Positions 1-7,902 of a stretch of 46,480 bases of DNA are shown here, piece by piece (within the stretch, counting starts at the first letter, position 1; each line of letters starts with the position of its first letter). The position numbers were made by a program, and so were the translations under genes. This DNA is from CAZHOS01 sp964534605 (GTDB taxonomy: Bacteria; Patescibacteriota; Saccharimonadia; Saccharimonadales; VXPC01): contig CAZHOS010000006.1 of NCBI GenBank assembly GCA_964534605.1, positions 1 to 46,480 on the forward strand, read 5' to 3'. The notes under the pieces were generated by a model, which made no database searches, was not told the DNA's origin, and saw only the letters and a program-made list of their open reading frames with translations.

Positions 1-50
1 GGCCATGACCTTGCTATATCCTAGTACTAGATTAAGAGGGTAACAAACAT

Positions 51-1544
51 ATGGCTAAAAGTACGCCTGCGGTAGAGAGTTTGCCAGGGATGGCTAGCCA
101 CCTAACCCATGAACAGGCAGTAGAAAAATATCTGGAACCAGTTGGTAAAGGTGACACTTCCAAGCGCCTATACAGAGAAGGTCGCCCAATGCGCTTTAAG
201 GGCAGGGTTTTTGCGGCAGTTAGGCCAACCAGTGTGACTCCTCTACCGCAGATACGATCCCTTTATGTAGTCAGCCATATAGAGAGTCTAGCGAGTTCTT
301 TTTTGGGCTATGGTCAACAACAAGATGCTTGCATTAACGTATTAACGTCAAAGCGTAAGCTGCAACGTTACTTGGGAGAGGTGGCCGAGCATATTCAGCA
401 GGATCTTGATGTAGAGGCCCCACTGCATAAAGTGCTCGGCGGATACGCAGTTGATGCATACGGCCACAATAGGCATTTTGCTGCTGCAGAGGCATCTATG
501 CGTCAATATGGCCACCCTGATAGAGGGCAGCCTCTTAACGTTAGGGTTTTATTTGATAGACCTTTTGAGGAAATTCTTGGCCTTCAGGCAGTAGAGAATA
601 ATGTTTCTACAGCACCCCCTGCATGGGATACTGCCTTTAGTATAGCCTCATATGCGCGGCTCATGGAGAGTAAGGGTCATCAAGTTAACAATGTGCAGAT
701 CGGCAAGCTTTTCGGCATGAAGCCCAAAAATGTTTGGAAGATGCGAACTTTTGCAAGCCTCCCTCGCTGGGTGCAAGATTACGCGATAAACGACCGTCTT
801 GATTACTCAGGGATTTATCATATCCACTCTATCATGAGCCTATATACTGATGAGGACATAAGGACCATGCTGGACGGGCTCGCAGATCGCAAGGCCAGCA
901 GCAAGCAGGTAGAGATCGCCGTGCGTAAGCGAGCCACTATAGCCGATCTCCCGGGGGAACTAAGGAAGCTCGTAGATGAGGGTGACATCGCAAATGATTA
1001 TGCAGAGCTACTCGTAGATATGCTCCGGGCAGGTTTTGATACAAGCTTGGTGCATCAAAGGGTGCTTAGCTATCTAGGGCCAGATAAACCGTCCATTGGT
1101 GAAGCAAAGAAAAAGCACTACGAAGAAGTTGACGCATTTATAGAATACGATGGACAGACCATGCTCGGCAGTATGGGTGAAGTCAATCCTGATTACGTCG
1201 AGGATTATGTGCATTCAGGCAAGACTAGTGGCAAAACTACAGGACTTGCACACGATATGAGTGACGCTCAGCTTAGAGCTCAAGCAAAAGCTCTGACAGA
1301 CGACCTAGACGGCATGCTGTCCGCACTTAACACTGGAATAGCTGGTAAAGCAATGAGGGGTACCCCAATTACGGAGGCTATTGCGAATAACGGGGTCGAT
1401 GAGATGCTTAGCAAGCTCGGAGAACTGATAGATGCAGAATCAGGCGAAGACGCAGACAGCCAAAAAGCTAAAGTTAAAGAAATACGACGAAAGCTTGGGG
1501 AGAACACAATCAATAGAACAAAAGAGCTGAACCTCTTTGCCTGA
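51..1544 (+). CDS. ParB-like partition/DNA-binding protein
   Basis: A 497-residue protein with the layout of ParB/Spo0J-family proteins. The segment YGHNRHFAA (about residues 137-145) sits where ParB proteins carry the GERR-type box. It is followed by an ENN stretch and a helix-turn-helix-like region (about residues 200-250, ending KPKNVWKMRTFASLP) that resembles the ParB HTH and the following linker. The C-terminal 200 residues are charged and not recognised. ParB binds parS sites and acts with a ParA ATPase in segregation. No parA is visible, but the window begins just upstream. The ATG is preceded by GAGGG about 10 nt away. It could instead be a plasmid- or phage-type ParB-like regulator. 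The family call is fairly good; the specific role is inferred. Confidence 0.65.
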   Translation: MAKSTPAVESLPGMASHLTHEQAVEKYLEPVGKGDTSKRLYREGRPMRFKGRVFAAVRPTSVTPLPQIRSLYVVSHIESLASSFLGYGQQQDACINVLTSKRKLQRYLGEVAEHIQQDLDVEAPLHKVLGGYAVDAYGHNRHFAAAEASMRQYGHPDRGQPLNVRVLFDRPFEEILGLQAVENNVSTAPPAWDTAFSIASYARLMESKGHQVNNVQIGKLFGMKPKNVWKMRTFASLPRWVQDYAINDRLDYSGIYHIHSIMSLYTDEDIRTMLDGLADRKASSKQVEIAVRKRATIADLPGELRKLVDEGDIANDYAELLVDMLRAGFDTSLVHQRVLSYLGPDKPSIGEAKKKHYEEVDAFIEYDGQTMLGSMGEVNPDYVEDYVHSGKTSGKTTGLAHDMSDAQLRAQAKALTDDLDGMLSALNTGIAGKAMRGTPITEAIANNGVDEMLSKLGELIDAESGEDADSQKAKVKEIRRKLGENTINRTKELNLFA

Positions 1545-1610
1545 TCAGTTTTATTCGCCGGATGGCTCTAGCTGCGCACCATCGCAGTGCCAGACAATGA
1601 GTTGCTGTGG
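1545..1610. other. Short gap between convergent genes
   Basis: A 66-nt gap between the convergent ParB-like gene and the corrinoid adenosyltransferase. I see no convincing terminator hairpin or other feature in it. Confidence 0.4.
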
Positions 1611-2174
1611 TTAATAATCTATGCCTTTGTTGGCAAGAAACTTGTCATCAAAGTGGTGGCGCAACTTTTGCATATCAGTAGCGATGTCTGCCCTGTCTAG
1701 CAGATCATCCGGGAAGTTTCTGCCAGTTAGGCAGATGCTGGTCGCCTTGTGCTTTTGGTCTATTAGTTGCTGCAGTTGGTCGCGGCTCAGTAGGCCATCA
1801 TGCACCGCGTTGTTAATCTCGTCGCAGACGATTAGGTCGTACTCGCCGCTAGAGGCAACTTCTAGGGCGTAGTTGTATGTATTTAAGGCGGCTTGTTTGT
1901 GCTCGGTGTCGCTGACATCTTTGGCCGACATGGCTCCGGCATCGAAGAATCCTTTGCCGCCTTTGCAGAAATCTAGATTGTCTTTATAGACAGGCTGGAT
2001 ATCGCGCAGGAAGGCATGCTCCCCTACCTCCCAGTGCTTGATGAATTGAATAAATGCAACTCTATGGCCAGCCCCCAGTGCTCGGGCAATCAGGCCAAGA
2101 CTAGCGCTTGTCTTGCCTTTTCCTTCGCCGGTGTAGGCGATTACAACAGAGTCTTTTGTCTTGTAGCCCTTCAT
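1611..2174 (-). CDS. cobO: Cob(I)yrinic acid a,c-diamide / cobalamin adenosyltransferase (BtuR/CobO/CobA family)
   Basis: 187 residues, typical length for the family. Near the N-terminus is the glycine-rich P-loop GEGKGKTSA (about residues 16-24), the family signature that binds ATP in an unusual orientation. It is followed by VAFIQFIKHWEVGEHAFL and a DEINNAV segment (about 117-123) matching the conserved D-E-x-N region. The enzyme transfers the adenosyl group of ATP to reduced corrinoids. No other B12 biosynthesis or B12-dependent gene is visible here, so a salvage role is inferred. The start lies 9 nt after the stop of the upstream unknown gene, so the two are probably co-transcribed. The gene could alternatively act on another substrate in a reduced genome. 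Confidence 0.85.
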   Translation of the reverse strand: MKGYKTKDSVVIAYTGEGKGKTSASLGLIARALGAGHRVAFIQFIKHWEVGEHAFLRDIQPVYKDNLDFCKGGKGFFDAGAMSAKDVSDTEHKQAALNTYNYALEVASSGEYDLIVCDEINNAVHDGLLSRDQLQQLIDQKHKATSICLTGRNFPDDLLDRADIATDMQKLRHHFDDKFLANKGIDY

Positions 2175-2183
2175 AAGTGACGA

Positions 2184-2672
2184 TTAAGCAGCTCGGCTCT
2201 TTATGCCATAGGCGCCGTTGACCATGCATTGACCAATCCTTAATAGCCTGTCACGGTGAACTTCGCGTAGAAGGCCTGCGTTTGCTGGGTCCATGTCCTC
2301 TGCCCTGTCAAAAACATGATTTATTGATCTTGCCAAAAAATAACTTTCCGTCAGTGGTTGGTAGTGTCTTGGGTTGTGATCAACCGCTTCTACAGCAGAG
2401 GTAGTATGCGCGACAAAGCTACTTTGGTTATCTCGGAGTATATTAAATGGAACAATCTTGAAGTCCTCAACAATTTGCCCGATAACCACTCCGGCATCGA
2501 GGTTGTTAAGTCTTAAACTGGCAATATTGATCAGCTTCTTCGTTGGGTGGGCTCTAGGTACGAGACAAGCTGGGCTGTCTACTGACAAGATAATCTTGGC
2601 ATGTTCGGCGCTCTCGGCGTCGAAGGGTTTGGATAATAATGATTTCCAGTCTGGTGACTCTTGTCTACTCAT
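2184..2672 (-). CDS. Conserved-looking hypothetical protein
   Basis: I do not recognise this family. The protein is 162 residues from the second ATG (MSRQESP). That start is preferred because a -10-like TATTGT lies 6 nt upstream, as in other genes of this window; the longer frame would add 13 residues. No signal peptide or membrane segment is visible. The sequence is soluble, with mixed alpha/beta character (LINIASLRLNNLDAGVVIGQIV in the middle) and a helical, charged C-terminal third. It is followed after 9 nt by the corrinoid adenosyltransferase, suggesting a two-gene unit. Confidence 0.6.
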   Translation of the reverse strand: MSRQESPDWKSLLSKPFDAESAEHAKIILSVDSPACLVPRAHPTKKLINIASLRLNNLDAGVVIGQIVEDFKIVPFNILRDNQSSFVAHTTSAVEAVDHNPRHYQPLTESYFLARSINHVFDRAEDMDPANAGLLREVHRDRLLRIGQCMVNGAYGIKSRAA

Positions 2673-2690
2673 GCTTATACAATAACACAA

Positions 2691-2720
2691 ATAGCGTGTG
2701 ATATCTTTCACACACGCTAT
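2691..2720 (-). terminator. Perfect inverted repeat after the glutaredoxin gene
   Basis: Arms ATAGCGTGTG (2691-2700) and CACACGCTAT (2711-2720) are perfect complements around a 10-nt loop. The repeat starts 17 nt after the glutaredoxin stop (minus strand) and is followed by a T-rich stretch (TTTGTGTT). It is probably the terminator of the preceding operon. It also overlaps the promoter region of the next gene, so an operator role is possible. Confidence 0.55.
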
Positions 2721-2736
2721 ATATGATAAATTTTGT

Positions 2737-3003
2737 CTAAACTAGCTTGTATTCGCGGAGAAGTCCGTCGATCTTTGGCCTGTCAAAGCCGACAACAAAT
2801 TCCTCGTCACCAAAGAATATTATCGGTATGCCAGCTTGTCCGGTAGTTTCCCGGAGCCAGGTTGCCTGGTCGGGCTGCTCCTCGATATTTACTTCTACGT
2901 AGTCGACCTTTTTGCCGTCTAGATATTGTTTGACCATGCGGCAAAAGCCACACCACTCTGCGCTAAAAACGCGTACTTGTAATTTGTCATCAGATTTACT
3001 CAT
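2737..3003 (-). CDS. Glutaredoxin-like protein
   Basis: 88 residues, a normal length for a glutaredoxin. The redox motif CGFC is at residues 18-21 in the context EWCGFCRMVKQYL. The cis-proline segment TGQAGIPIIFFG and the C-terminal VGFDRPKIDGLL complete the thioredoxin fold. It reduces disulfides or mixed disulfides in the cytoplasm. CGFC is not the classic CPYC, so the reductant (glutathione, thioredoxin reductase or another) cannot be inferred. The start is 2 nt after the stop of the upstream membrane-protein gene and an AAAGGA motif lies in that gene's last codons, indicating translational coupling. Confidence 0.85.
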   Translation of the reverse strand: MSKSDDKLQVRVFSAEWCGFCRMVKQYLDGKKVDYVEVNIEEQPDQATWLRETTGQAGIPIIFFGDEEFVVGFDRPKIDGLLREYKLV

Positions 3004-3005
3004 GA

Positions 3006-3338
3006 TTATCCTTTCTTTTCACTGGGTACTTCGTGCACCTGCAGCCCTATGATTACTATCGCCAGCGTTAGTGCAAACCCAGCACTGACAACCAAGGCCC
3101 CAATGGCTGGGGACTTATTATATAGGAACACTCCGTAGGCTAGATTAATACCTGCTAGCGCTAGCAGGATCTTGGGTAGGTCGAAGCGCAGGAGCAGCTT
3201 AGTTATAACGATAGTCGCGGCAATAAGCAGCAGCCAGCCCATTAGGGCTATGTCGGTAGACTCGAACAAATGCAAGAACGATTCGCCAGTGCTGCTATGA
3301 GCCTGCTCGGCATGCGCTAGAATAGATATTGATTGCAT
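3006..3338 (-). CDS. Small membrane protein, three predicted TM helices
   Basis: 110 residues of unknown family. There is a hydrophilic N-terminus of about 30 residues containing two His (QSISILAHAEQAHSS), then three hydrophobic stretches at about residues 31-48, 54-70 and 80-98. It is co-transcribed with the glutaredoxin gene (2-nt gap). A -10 element TATTAT (3345-3350) ends 6 nt before the ATG with no room for a Shine-Dalgarno site, so the mRNA is predicted to be leaderless. Function is unknown; the pairing with a glutaredoxin hints at redox or envelope work but does not prove it. Confidence 0.6.
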   Translation of the reverse strand: MQSISILAHAEQAHSSTGESFLHLFESTDIALMGWLLLIAATIVITKLLLRFDLPKILLALAGINLAYGVFLYNKSPAIGALVVSAGFALTLAIVIIGLQVHEVPSEKKG

Positions 3339-3344
3339 GTATCT

Positions 3345-3350
3345 ATAATA
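3345..3350 (-). promoter_or_regulatory. -10 element TATTAT for a leaderless transcript
   Basis: TATTAT on the minus strand followed by 6 nt and the ATG at 3338. A normal start site about 7 nt downstream of the hexamer would fall on the start codon. Confidence 0.5.
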
Positions 3351-3431
3351 CTACATTTAAGCGCAAGCTATAAAAGATATAGTTACTTTTTGCTCGTCCT
3401 TGCAGTGTTGTTTTTGCTATGATGATTACTA

Positions 3432-4055
3432 GTGAAAAAAATACTCTCCACTAAACCGATTATATTTCTTGCTATTTTTATTCTAGGAGCACTTTGGGCG
3501 GCTAGCCTGCGCTTTATATTGTTGGTTGATACTAGCGTGCATTACCATGCGAACTTTGCTGTTTTTGTGGACGGTCAGAGAGATCCTTTTGACTCCTTTA
3601 CCTTCTACGAGGAAGTTACGGCCTGCAGCCCGGACCATAGCGGTGATCCGGCCTCTAGGGCACACATGCACGACCAAGTGTCGGATGTTGTCCATGTCCA
3701 TGACGAGGCAGTAACCTGGGCACACTTCTTTAATAATCTAGGCTACAACATTGGCGCTGACACCCTGCAGACTATAAGCGACACGTATGTTACACAAGAT
3801 GATGGCCCAGAGCTACGTTATGTACTAAACGGTCAGCTGGTGCGTGGCAGAACGCTGTCAATCAGCGTTATTGGTAACGAAGATGTGTTGCTGGTAGATT
3901 ATAGCGCTGACGACGAAGACGTGCTTATGGGTCGTTATGCCCAGATAGAAGCCAGTGCAAGTGATTATAACGAGCGACCAGACCCAGCTAGCTGTAGCGG
4001 GTCAGAGGGAGACTCGCTGGGCGACAGAATTAAACGAACATTCTCACGCGAGTAG
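3432..4055 (+). CDS. Histidine-rich exported protein, probably metal-binding
   Basis: 207 residues from a GTG start. An N-terminal hydrophobic segment (about residues 9-32) acts as signal or anchor. The outer part has clustered histidines: VHYHANFAVFVDG (about 36-48), AHMHD and VVHVHDEAVTWAHFF (about 76-100), plus two Cys (about 64 and 194). The pattern suggests binding of a transition metal such as copper or zinc outside the membrane; that is inferred from composition. TATGAT 8 nt before the GTG could be the -10 of a near-leaderless transcript. The next gene starts 3 nt after the stop, so they form an operon. The HxH...VDG pattern recalls the broken gene at 20249-20755. Confidence 0.65.
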   Translation: MKKILSTKPIIFLAIFILGALWAASLRFILLVDTSVHYHANFAVFVDGQRDPFDSFTFYEEVTACSPDHSGDPASRAHMHDQVSDVVHVHDEAVTWAHFFNNLGYNIGADTLQTISDTYVTQDDGPELRYVLNGQLVRGRTLSISVIGNEDVLLVDYSADDEDVLMGRYAQIEASASDYNERPDPASCSGSEGDSLGDRIKRTFSRE

Positions 4056-4058
4056 CTG

Positions 4059-4739
4059 ATGACTATCAAGCAGCATTCTACCCTTATCTTTATCTGTGCA
4101 GCTATCGTACTTGCTGGACTTTTTGCTGGTCGATGGTTGGCTGGGGCGATAGATCGCTGGGGGCAAGAGCCTGTAGTGCAAGAACAAGTAGAGTCTAGGG
4201 GGTTTAACGAGCGGGCACCAATCGCACCCAACGGCGAGCCCTTCCCCATTAACTCGCCCGAGGATGTCGTTGTAGAGCTGTTTTACTTAGACGGCGACAG
4301 CGACGCAGACTTCGCAGCTCTAAAATACTTCGAAGATTACGATAGCGACAGCTGGCAAGTAGATTTAACAGACAATATCGGGACATTAACAATTCGTTTT
4401 GTAGAGGGTGTCTATTACGCGGACGAAGATTTTGCTAATGATTGGTTTGTTATCGCTAAGGAAGACGCCGACAGCGTCTTTGATGCCGAGCAAGTGTTAC
4501 TGCGCGACGCAGACTTCTTGGCCTTTGCTGACGTGGCAGAGTCGCGCATCGACGAGCCTTGCGGAACGTTTAATTGTGCCGTCTGGGAGGCGTCCGACAT
4601 AGAGTTTGGCGAGCTGCTAACGATTCGAGTAAACAAGTTCGACCGCCGTATAGACAGTGTCTCTGGCCTGAACGACCTAGGTCTGTTTAATATGTCCTAC
4701 AGCTACGAAACAGTGGACCTCCAAGCCCCCGCCATTTAA
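4059..4739 (+). CDS. Membrane-anchored exported protein of unknown function
   Basis: 226 residues. One N-terminal hydrophobic helix (about residues 8-28) is followed by a strongly acidic extracellular domain rich in Asp and Glu, with Cys near residues 168 and 172 (EPCGTFNC). No family is recognised. It starts 3 nt downstream of the His-rich exported protein and is almost certainly translated from the same mRNA. The acidic domain could bind cations, but nothing proves it. Confidence 0.6.
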   Translation: MTIKQHSTLIFICAAIVLAGLFAGRWLAGAIDRWGQEPVVQEQVESRGFNERAPIAPNGEPFPINSPEDVVVELFYLDGDSDADFAALKYFEDYDSDSWQVDLTDNIGTLTIRFVEGVYYADEDFANDWFVIAKEDADSVFDAEQVLLRDADFLAFADVAESRIDEPCGTFNCAVWEASDIEFGELLTIRVNKFDRRIDSVSGLNDLGLFNMSYSYETVDLQAPAI

Positions 4740-4801
4740 GGCTAGGTACGAGTGAAAAGGTTTTCACTGATGTTTTAATCTTGCTTGTATATCTTTGGGG
4801 C

Positions 4802-5557
4802 ATGAACAAGATATATAGAACATTCGATTTACCAGTAAAACTACACGAGAGCGACACAGATAAAGATCATCTGCACGATATTACACCAAAGGCAAAAACG
4901 GTTGATGAGATAGAACGGCGACGCAGTCTGCCACCGGGCACTTTGTGTATAGAGAGGCTGCAGCGCGGGACTGCGGCTGCTAGCAGCCTGCTAGAGCTAG
5001 TTGGTGACGACCCAGATGATGCGTTTATCACCCAGACCTTGGCGCCTGCGGCGTTTAACAGCAGTTGGTATTCGCTGGCGGAAGGTTCTACTGATGTAAT
5101 GCGTCGTCAGTTGCGGTTGCCTGTCCTGCAGGAGGTTGGCCAGGCCAGATATTTGGATAGAGCAGATTTGGTCCAGCAGGCGAGTACTTTGCTCTTGCAG
5201 GCTTCTCAACCAGTGAATACTCTGCGGACACGAGCCCGGCTGAATGAGCGTAATACGCGGCGTACTCACGCAAGGATTGGTCGTATGATCGGCAATGCCA
5301 GTATGCTACTATCTGCAGCTGACGCCGACGTGCTTGATAGCGGCGATGCATACGAGACCTCGCAGGCTGTGCGAGAACAAGCCAAGCAGACTCAGCACAA
5401 CGCCATTAATCTACACGCAGCTATAGGCAGACACCCTTCCCTTGCATCTTTGGCTTCCCCATATAGCGACATGTCAATTTACTGGATGCGCACGGCACCA
5501 GCACATATAGAAGTGTTAACTGGAAAAATCCTGCAGTATCATCAGATGACAAGCTAA
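4802..5557 (+). CDS. Hypothetical soluble protein
   Basis: 251 residues from the second start (MNKIYRTFD). That start is chosen because TATATC lies 8 nt upstream and no ribosome site precedes the longer frame. No signal peptide, membrane helix or known motif is seen. The middle and C-terminal parts look helical (repeated Ala/Leu/Gln/Arg stretches, e.g. LVQQASTLLLQASQPVNTLR). It has its own likely promoter and is separated from the upstream operon by 62 nt. Confidence 0.55.
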   Translation: MNKIYRTFDLPVKLHESDTDKDHLHDITPKAKTVDEIERRRSLPPGTLCIERLQRGTAAASSLLELVGDDPDDAFITQTLAPAAFNSSWYSLAEGSTDVMRRQLRLPVLQEVGQARYLDRADLVQQASTLLLQASQPVNTLRTRARLNERNTRRTHARIGRMIGNASMLLSAADADVLDSGDAYETSQAVREQAKQTQHNAINLHAAIGRHPSLASLASPYSDMSIYWMRTAPAHIEVLTGKILQYHQMTS

Positions 5558-5670
5558 GTGATTGCAGGTTAATAGCAGTGAACAGCGAGAAAGAAAATTT
5601 GCAATTAGCAATGCTTAGACTCAGAGCCCTATTGGCTTGTTAAAGTTAGCATTTTAACCTCTTTCAACTA

Positions 5671-5762
5671 TTGACAAAAAGATAAAAATTTGTTAATGTA
5701 TATAAACCACAAAGCGTGGCTATTGAGGCTAAAAGCCTCATGCAACTTGAGAGGATTATGCG
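5671..5762 (+). promoter_or_regulatory. Promoter and structured 5' leader of the Cys4 protein gene
   Basis: TTGACA at 5671-5676 is a consensus -35. After 17 nt comes TAATGT (5694-5699), a weak -10, with TATAAA at 5701 as an alternative. The leader holds a perfect hairpin GAGGCT/AGCCTC (5725-5730 with 5734-5739, AAA loop), a smaller CCAC/GTGG hairpin before it, and GAGAGG 7 nt before the GTG start. A leader of this size is unusual in this window. Confidence 0.5.
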
Positions 5763-6161
5763 GTGCAAACCGAAATTGATCTGTTCCGCTGCACAGCGTG
5801 CAGGAAGCTCCTGACGTGGAGCATGCAAGGGCTAGAGCAAGGTCTCCCAGATAGCTTTGAGGGTCTCAGCTCCTCAGACAGCCTGGGCGTACAAGACATT
5901 TCCCTACGTGCTTGCTTTGAGTGTTCGACTTGGGATGAAGGCTTCTGGCTGGATATGCAAGAGTTGGACTGTCGCTCAGATGAAAGAGAAAAGCTCCTCA
6001 GTACATTGCGTGCGGGGTACGTCCACCATCTTTTCGACTTTGTGAGCCCAGCTCAAATTGTCGACGTTGAGTTCAGAGAATTTCTGTTCCCAGATGAATT
6101 CAGCGGGCAGGAGTACAGCGACGAGGTCGCAATCGCAGAGCTCGAAGCAATGGGTTGCTAG
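5763..6161 (+). CDS. Small Cys4 (zinc-ribbon-like) protein
   Basis: 132 residues from GTG. That start is chosen because GAGAGG lies at proper spacing, and an ATG 5 nt upstream is out of frame and opens only an 18-codon peptide. CTAC (residues 10-13) and CFEC (51-54) form two CxxC knuckles typical of a structural zinc site. The rest is acidic and without a recognised fold. No family was recognised. The gene is monocistronic, with its own promoter, hairpin leader and terminator, suggesting independent regulation. Zinc binding is inferred from Cys spacing. Confidence 0.6.
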   Translation: MQTEIDLFRCTACRKLLTWSMQGLEQGLPDSFEGLSSSDSLGVQDISLRACFECSTWDEGFWLDMQELDCRSDEREKLLSTLRAGYVHHLFDFVSPAQIVDVEFREFLFPDEFSGQEYSDEVAIAELEAMGC

Positions 6162-6166
6162 TGTGT

Positions 6167-6198
6167 CCGCGCATGATGGCGTAAGCCATCATGCGCGG
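6167..6198 (+). terminator. Perfect 14-bp hairpin after the Cys4 gene
   Basis: CCGCGCATGATGGC (6167-6180), loop GTAA, and its exact complement (6185-6198) begin 6 nt after the stop. It lacks a following T-run, so it may protect the 3' end or act with the terminator downstream. Confidence 0.6.
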
Positions 6199-6238
6199 GT
6201 ACCCTCCCGTTTTCCTCTCAGTTTTCTTAGAATCCTAG

Positions 6239-6259
6239 AACACCTTCAGGTGTTTTTTT
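6239..6259 (+). terminator. Intrinsic terminator
   Basis: AACACCT (6239-6245) and AGGTGTT (6248-6254) form a tight hairpin running into seven T residues. This is a classic rho-independent terminator for the plus-strand Cys4 gene, just before the convergent gene end at 6269. Confidence 0.8.
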
Positions 6260-6268
6260 GTTATATCT

Positions 6269-6943
6269 TTAGGTCGATTCAAAAGTGTCGTTATAAAAGA
6301 AAGGCTCCCCTGCCATGTAGCGCTCTACTAGACCAGCCATGTTCGGCAGCATGTGATCGGCATCGAAGTCGGGTTCGTCCACCCAGAAGTACTCTGACCT
6401 ATCATCGTTCTGTTGTAGATCACCAGTTGCGTCCTCGCAGACAAGCAGTTGGTAGTGGGTGTAGCTTTGTAGCTCTTCCCCTTCCGCTACCGTAAAAAAC
6501 CCGCTTCCTCGCGGCACAAAAGTGCCACTTAACCCTGTCTTGATCTGCAGTTGCTGCGCGGCACGCTGCAGGGTATCTTCCTGGTAGCTGGGACGGACGT
6601 GCATAAAGCCGACTTTGTCTTTGAGGGGATGAATCTTCCTCTTGTAGAGCAGCCAGGATTTATCTGACTGTCTACGAACTAGCAGCAGTAGCACCGAATA
6701 GGCAAGATCGCTGCGGTCGCTGAAGTTCCCGATAATACTTAGTGCACTGCGTCGGCCTTGTTCGGATAGCTTGTAGCCATCATCAGTCTTTGTAACTATT
6801 CCGTCTCTGACCAATTGTTTTAGATGGTAGTCGTGTAGTTTATTTTCGACGGAGTCGTCTTTGAGCTGACTAAAAGAGAGAGTGTCTTGGGTTAATAAGC
6901 TAGTCACTATTTTGCGCTGCAGATGGTGCACTATTGACCCCAA
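6269..6943 (-). CDS. Winged-helix plus degenerate Nudix-domain protein (probable regulator)
   Basis: 224 residues. Residues 1-70 look like a winged helix (VRDGIVTKTDDGYKLSEQGRRSAL). Residues about 80-215 resemble a Nudix hydrolase: the strand VLLLLVRRQSDKSWLLYKR, then the box region from PSYQEDTLQRAAQQLQIKTGL, then FWVDEPDF. In the Nudix box the catalytic REx2EE glutamates are replaced (AAQQLQ), so hydrolysis is unlikely. That fits a transcription factor sensing a nucleotide-type ligand, as in NrtR-like proteins, although those have the domains in the opposite order. The start overlaps the last 13 nt of the upstream protease gene, so the two are translationally coupled. Confidence 0.6.
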   Translation of the reverse strand: MGSIVHHLQRKIVTSLLTQDTLSFSQLKDDSVENKLHDYHLKQLVRDGIVTKTDDGYKLSEQGRRSALSIIGNFSDRSDLAYSVLLLLVRRQSDKSWLLYKRKIHPLKDKVGFMHVRPSYQEDTLQRAAQQLQIKTGLSGTFVPRGSGFFTVAEGEELQSYTHYQLLVCEDATGDLQQNDDRSEYFWVDEPDFDADHMLPNMAGLVERYMAGEPFFYNDTFEST

Positions 6944-7860
6944 GCAGCGATAAGGCGCCGAGCGTTATCTCTGTAGTCTACTAGTTCTTGGTAGCTTGCC
7001 AAGAAGTCTAGCTTGTCTGTGGCTGTATCGTTTTCGCCTCTGTCCTCGATGACGTATGTCATCAGCGTTTCTGCAAAATCCTCGGCCGGGTTTGTCGTGG
7101 CGTAGTCGCTGACAAACACGCCTGGATTTTGCTCGAAGAAGACTAACGACTCCTCGGCTGTTCTGTCGCGCTGGATGTCAAATCCTGGCTCGGTCCAGAA
7201 TTGGTTGTAGAACTCGGCTAAGTATGAGTCTTGGTCCAGGCATCCCTCCTCGACAAGGTAGGTGCTACAGCTGCTAAGTATGCCTGACTCTTCGCTGTCG
7301 ACTATTGTTTGTGAGTCCTGGAGGCTAAGTATATGTCCGTATTCGTGAATAATGGTTGGCACGAGGTCCTCGAACGAATTGACAGCCAGGTAGTTAATAC
7401 CAAAAGTCCAGCTGGTGTTGCGCTCGTCGGTAGATTCTACAAAAGCGAGCGTGTCGTCTTCCTCGTCGAAGTAGACAAAGAATTCCGAGGTAGAGCCCAG
7501 CACCTCGTCTGTCGGTGCCAGTGATACAACGATATCCCAGACGAGCTGGTCTGCCGGATCGATGTCGCCTACGAGCTCGTTATTAACTACAGGGTAGTTG
7601 ATGCCTTCGGCATCTGGGTACTGTGGGTTAGTCGCCTCGAACCTTGCCTGGCGCTCTTCCCAGCCGGCTCGTAGGTCTTGCTTGGTTAGCTCTACGACTA
7701 CTTGCTGTGAGCGGCTAGTGTCTGGAAGCTGCTGGGCTGGAGATTGAGCGCCTTCTAACCTAAGTAGGATTAAACCCAGGATAGCTACAAGCCCTAGTAT
7801 CGGCAGCAAACCATAGAAGAACGCTTTGTTACGGTAGGCTCTTATGGCGTGGTGCTTCAT
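6931..7860 (-). CDS. Membrane-anchored zinc metalloprotease (HExxH)
   Basis: 309 residues from the second ATG (MKHHAIRA). TATAAT lies exactly 6 nt upstream of that ATG, so the 12-residue longer frame would begin upstream of the promoter. A basic N-terminus and one TM helix (about residues 15-35) are followed by an extracytoplasmic domain. The motif IIHEYGHIL (about residues 170-178) supplies two zinc-binding His and the catalytic Glu of a gluzincin/metzincin-like protease. A paired-Cys segment (SSCSTYLVEEGC) follows. The family is not identified; the third zinc ligand is not certain, and the Glu-rich helix about 60-80 residues later may provide it. Likely a surface protease. Confidence 0.7.
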   Translation of the reverse strand: MKHHAIRAYRNKAFFYGLLPILGLVAILGLILLRLEGAQSPAQQLPDTSRSQQVVVELTKQDLRAGWEERQARFEATNPQYPDAEGINYPVVNNELVGDIDPADQLVWDIVVSLAPTDEVLGSTSEFFVYFDEEDDTLAFVESTDERNTSWTFGINYLAVNSFEDLVPTIIHEYGHILSLQDSQTIVDSEESGILSSCSTYLVEEGCLDQDSYLAEFYNQFWTEPGFDIQRDRTAEESLVFFEQNPGVFVSDYATTNPAEDFAETLMTYVIEDRGENDTATDKLDFLASYQELVDYRDNARRLIAAWGQ

Positions 7861-7866
7861 ACCACC

Positions 7867-7872
7867 ATTATA
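7867..7872 (-). promoter_or_regulatory. -10 element TATAAT of the protease gene
   Basis: A consensus TATAAT 6 nt before the ATG at 7860, with a possible -35 TTGCTT 18 nt upstream. It predicts a leaderless mRNA. Confidence 0.6.
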
Positions 7873-7902
7873 CGTTTGATCAAACTGCATAAGCAAATAT
7901 GG

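Noticed and set aside
6058..6495. 145-codon open frame across the terminators at 6167-6259
   Set aside because: It runs through two hairpins and two real genes; composition is not protein-like.
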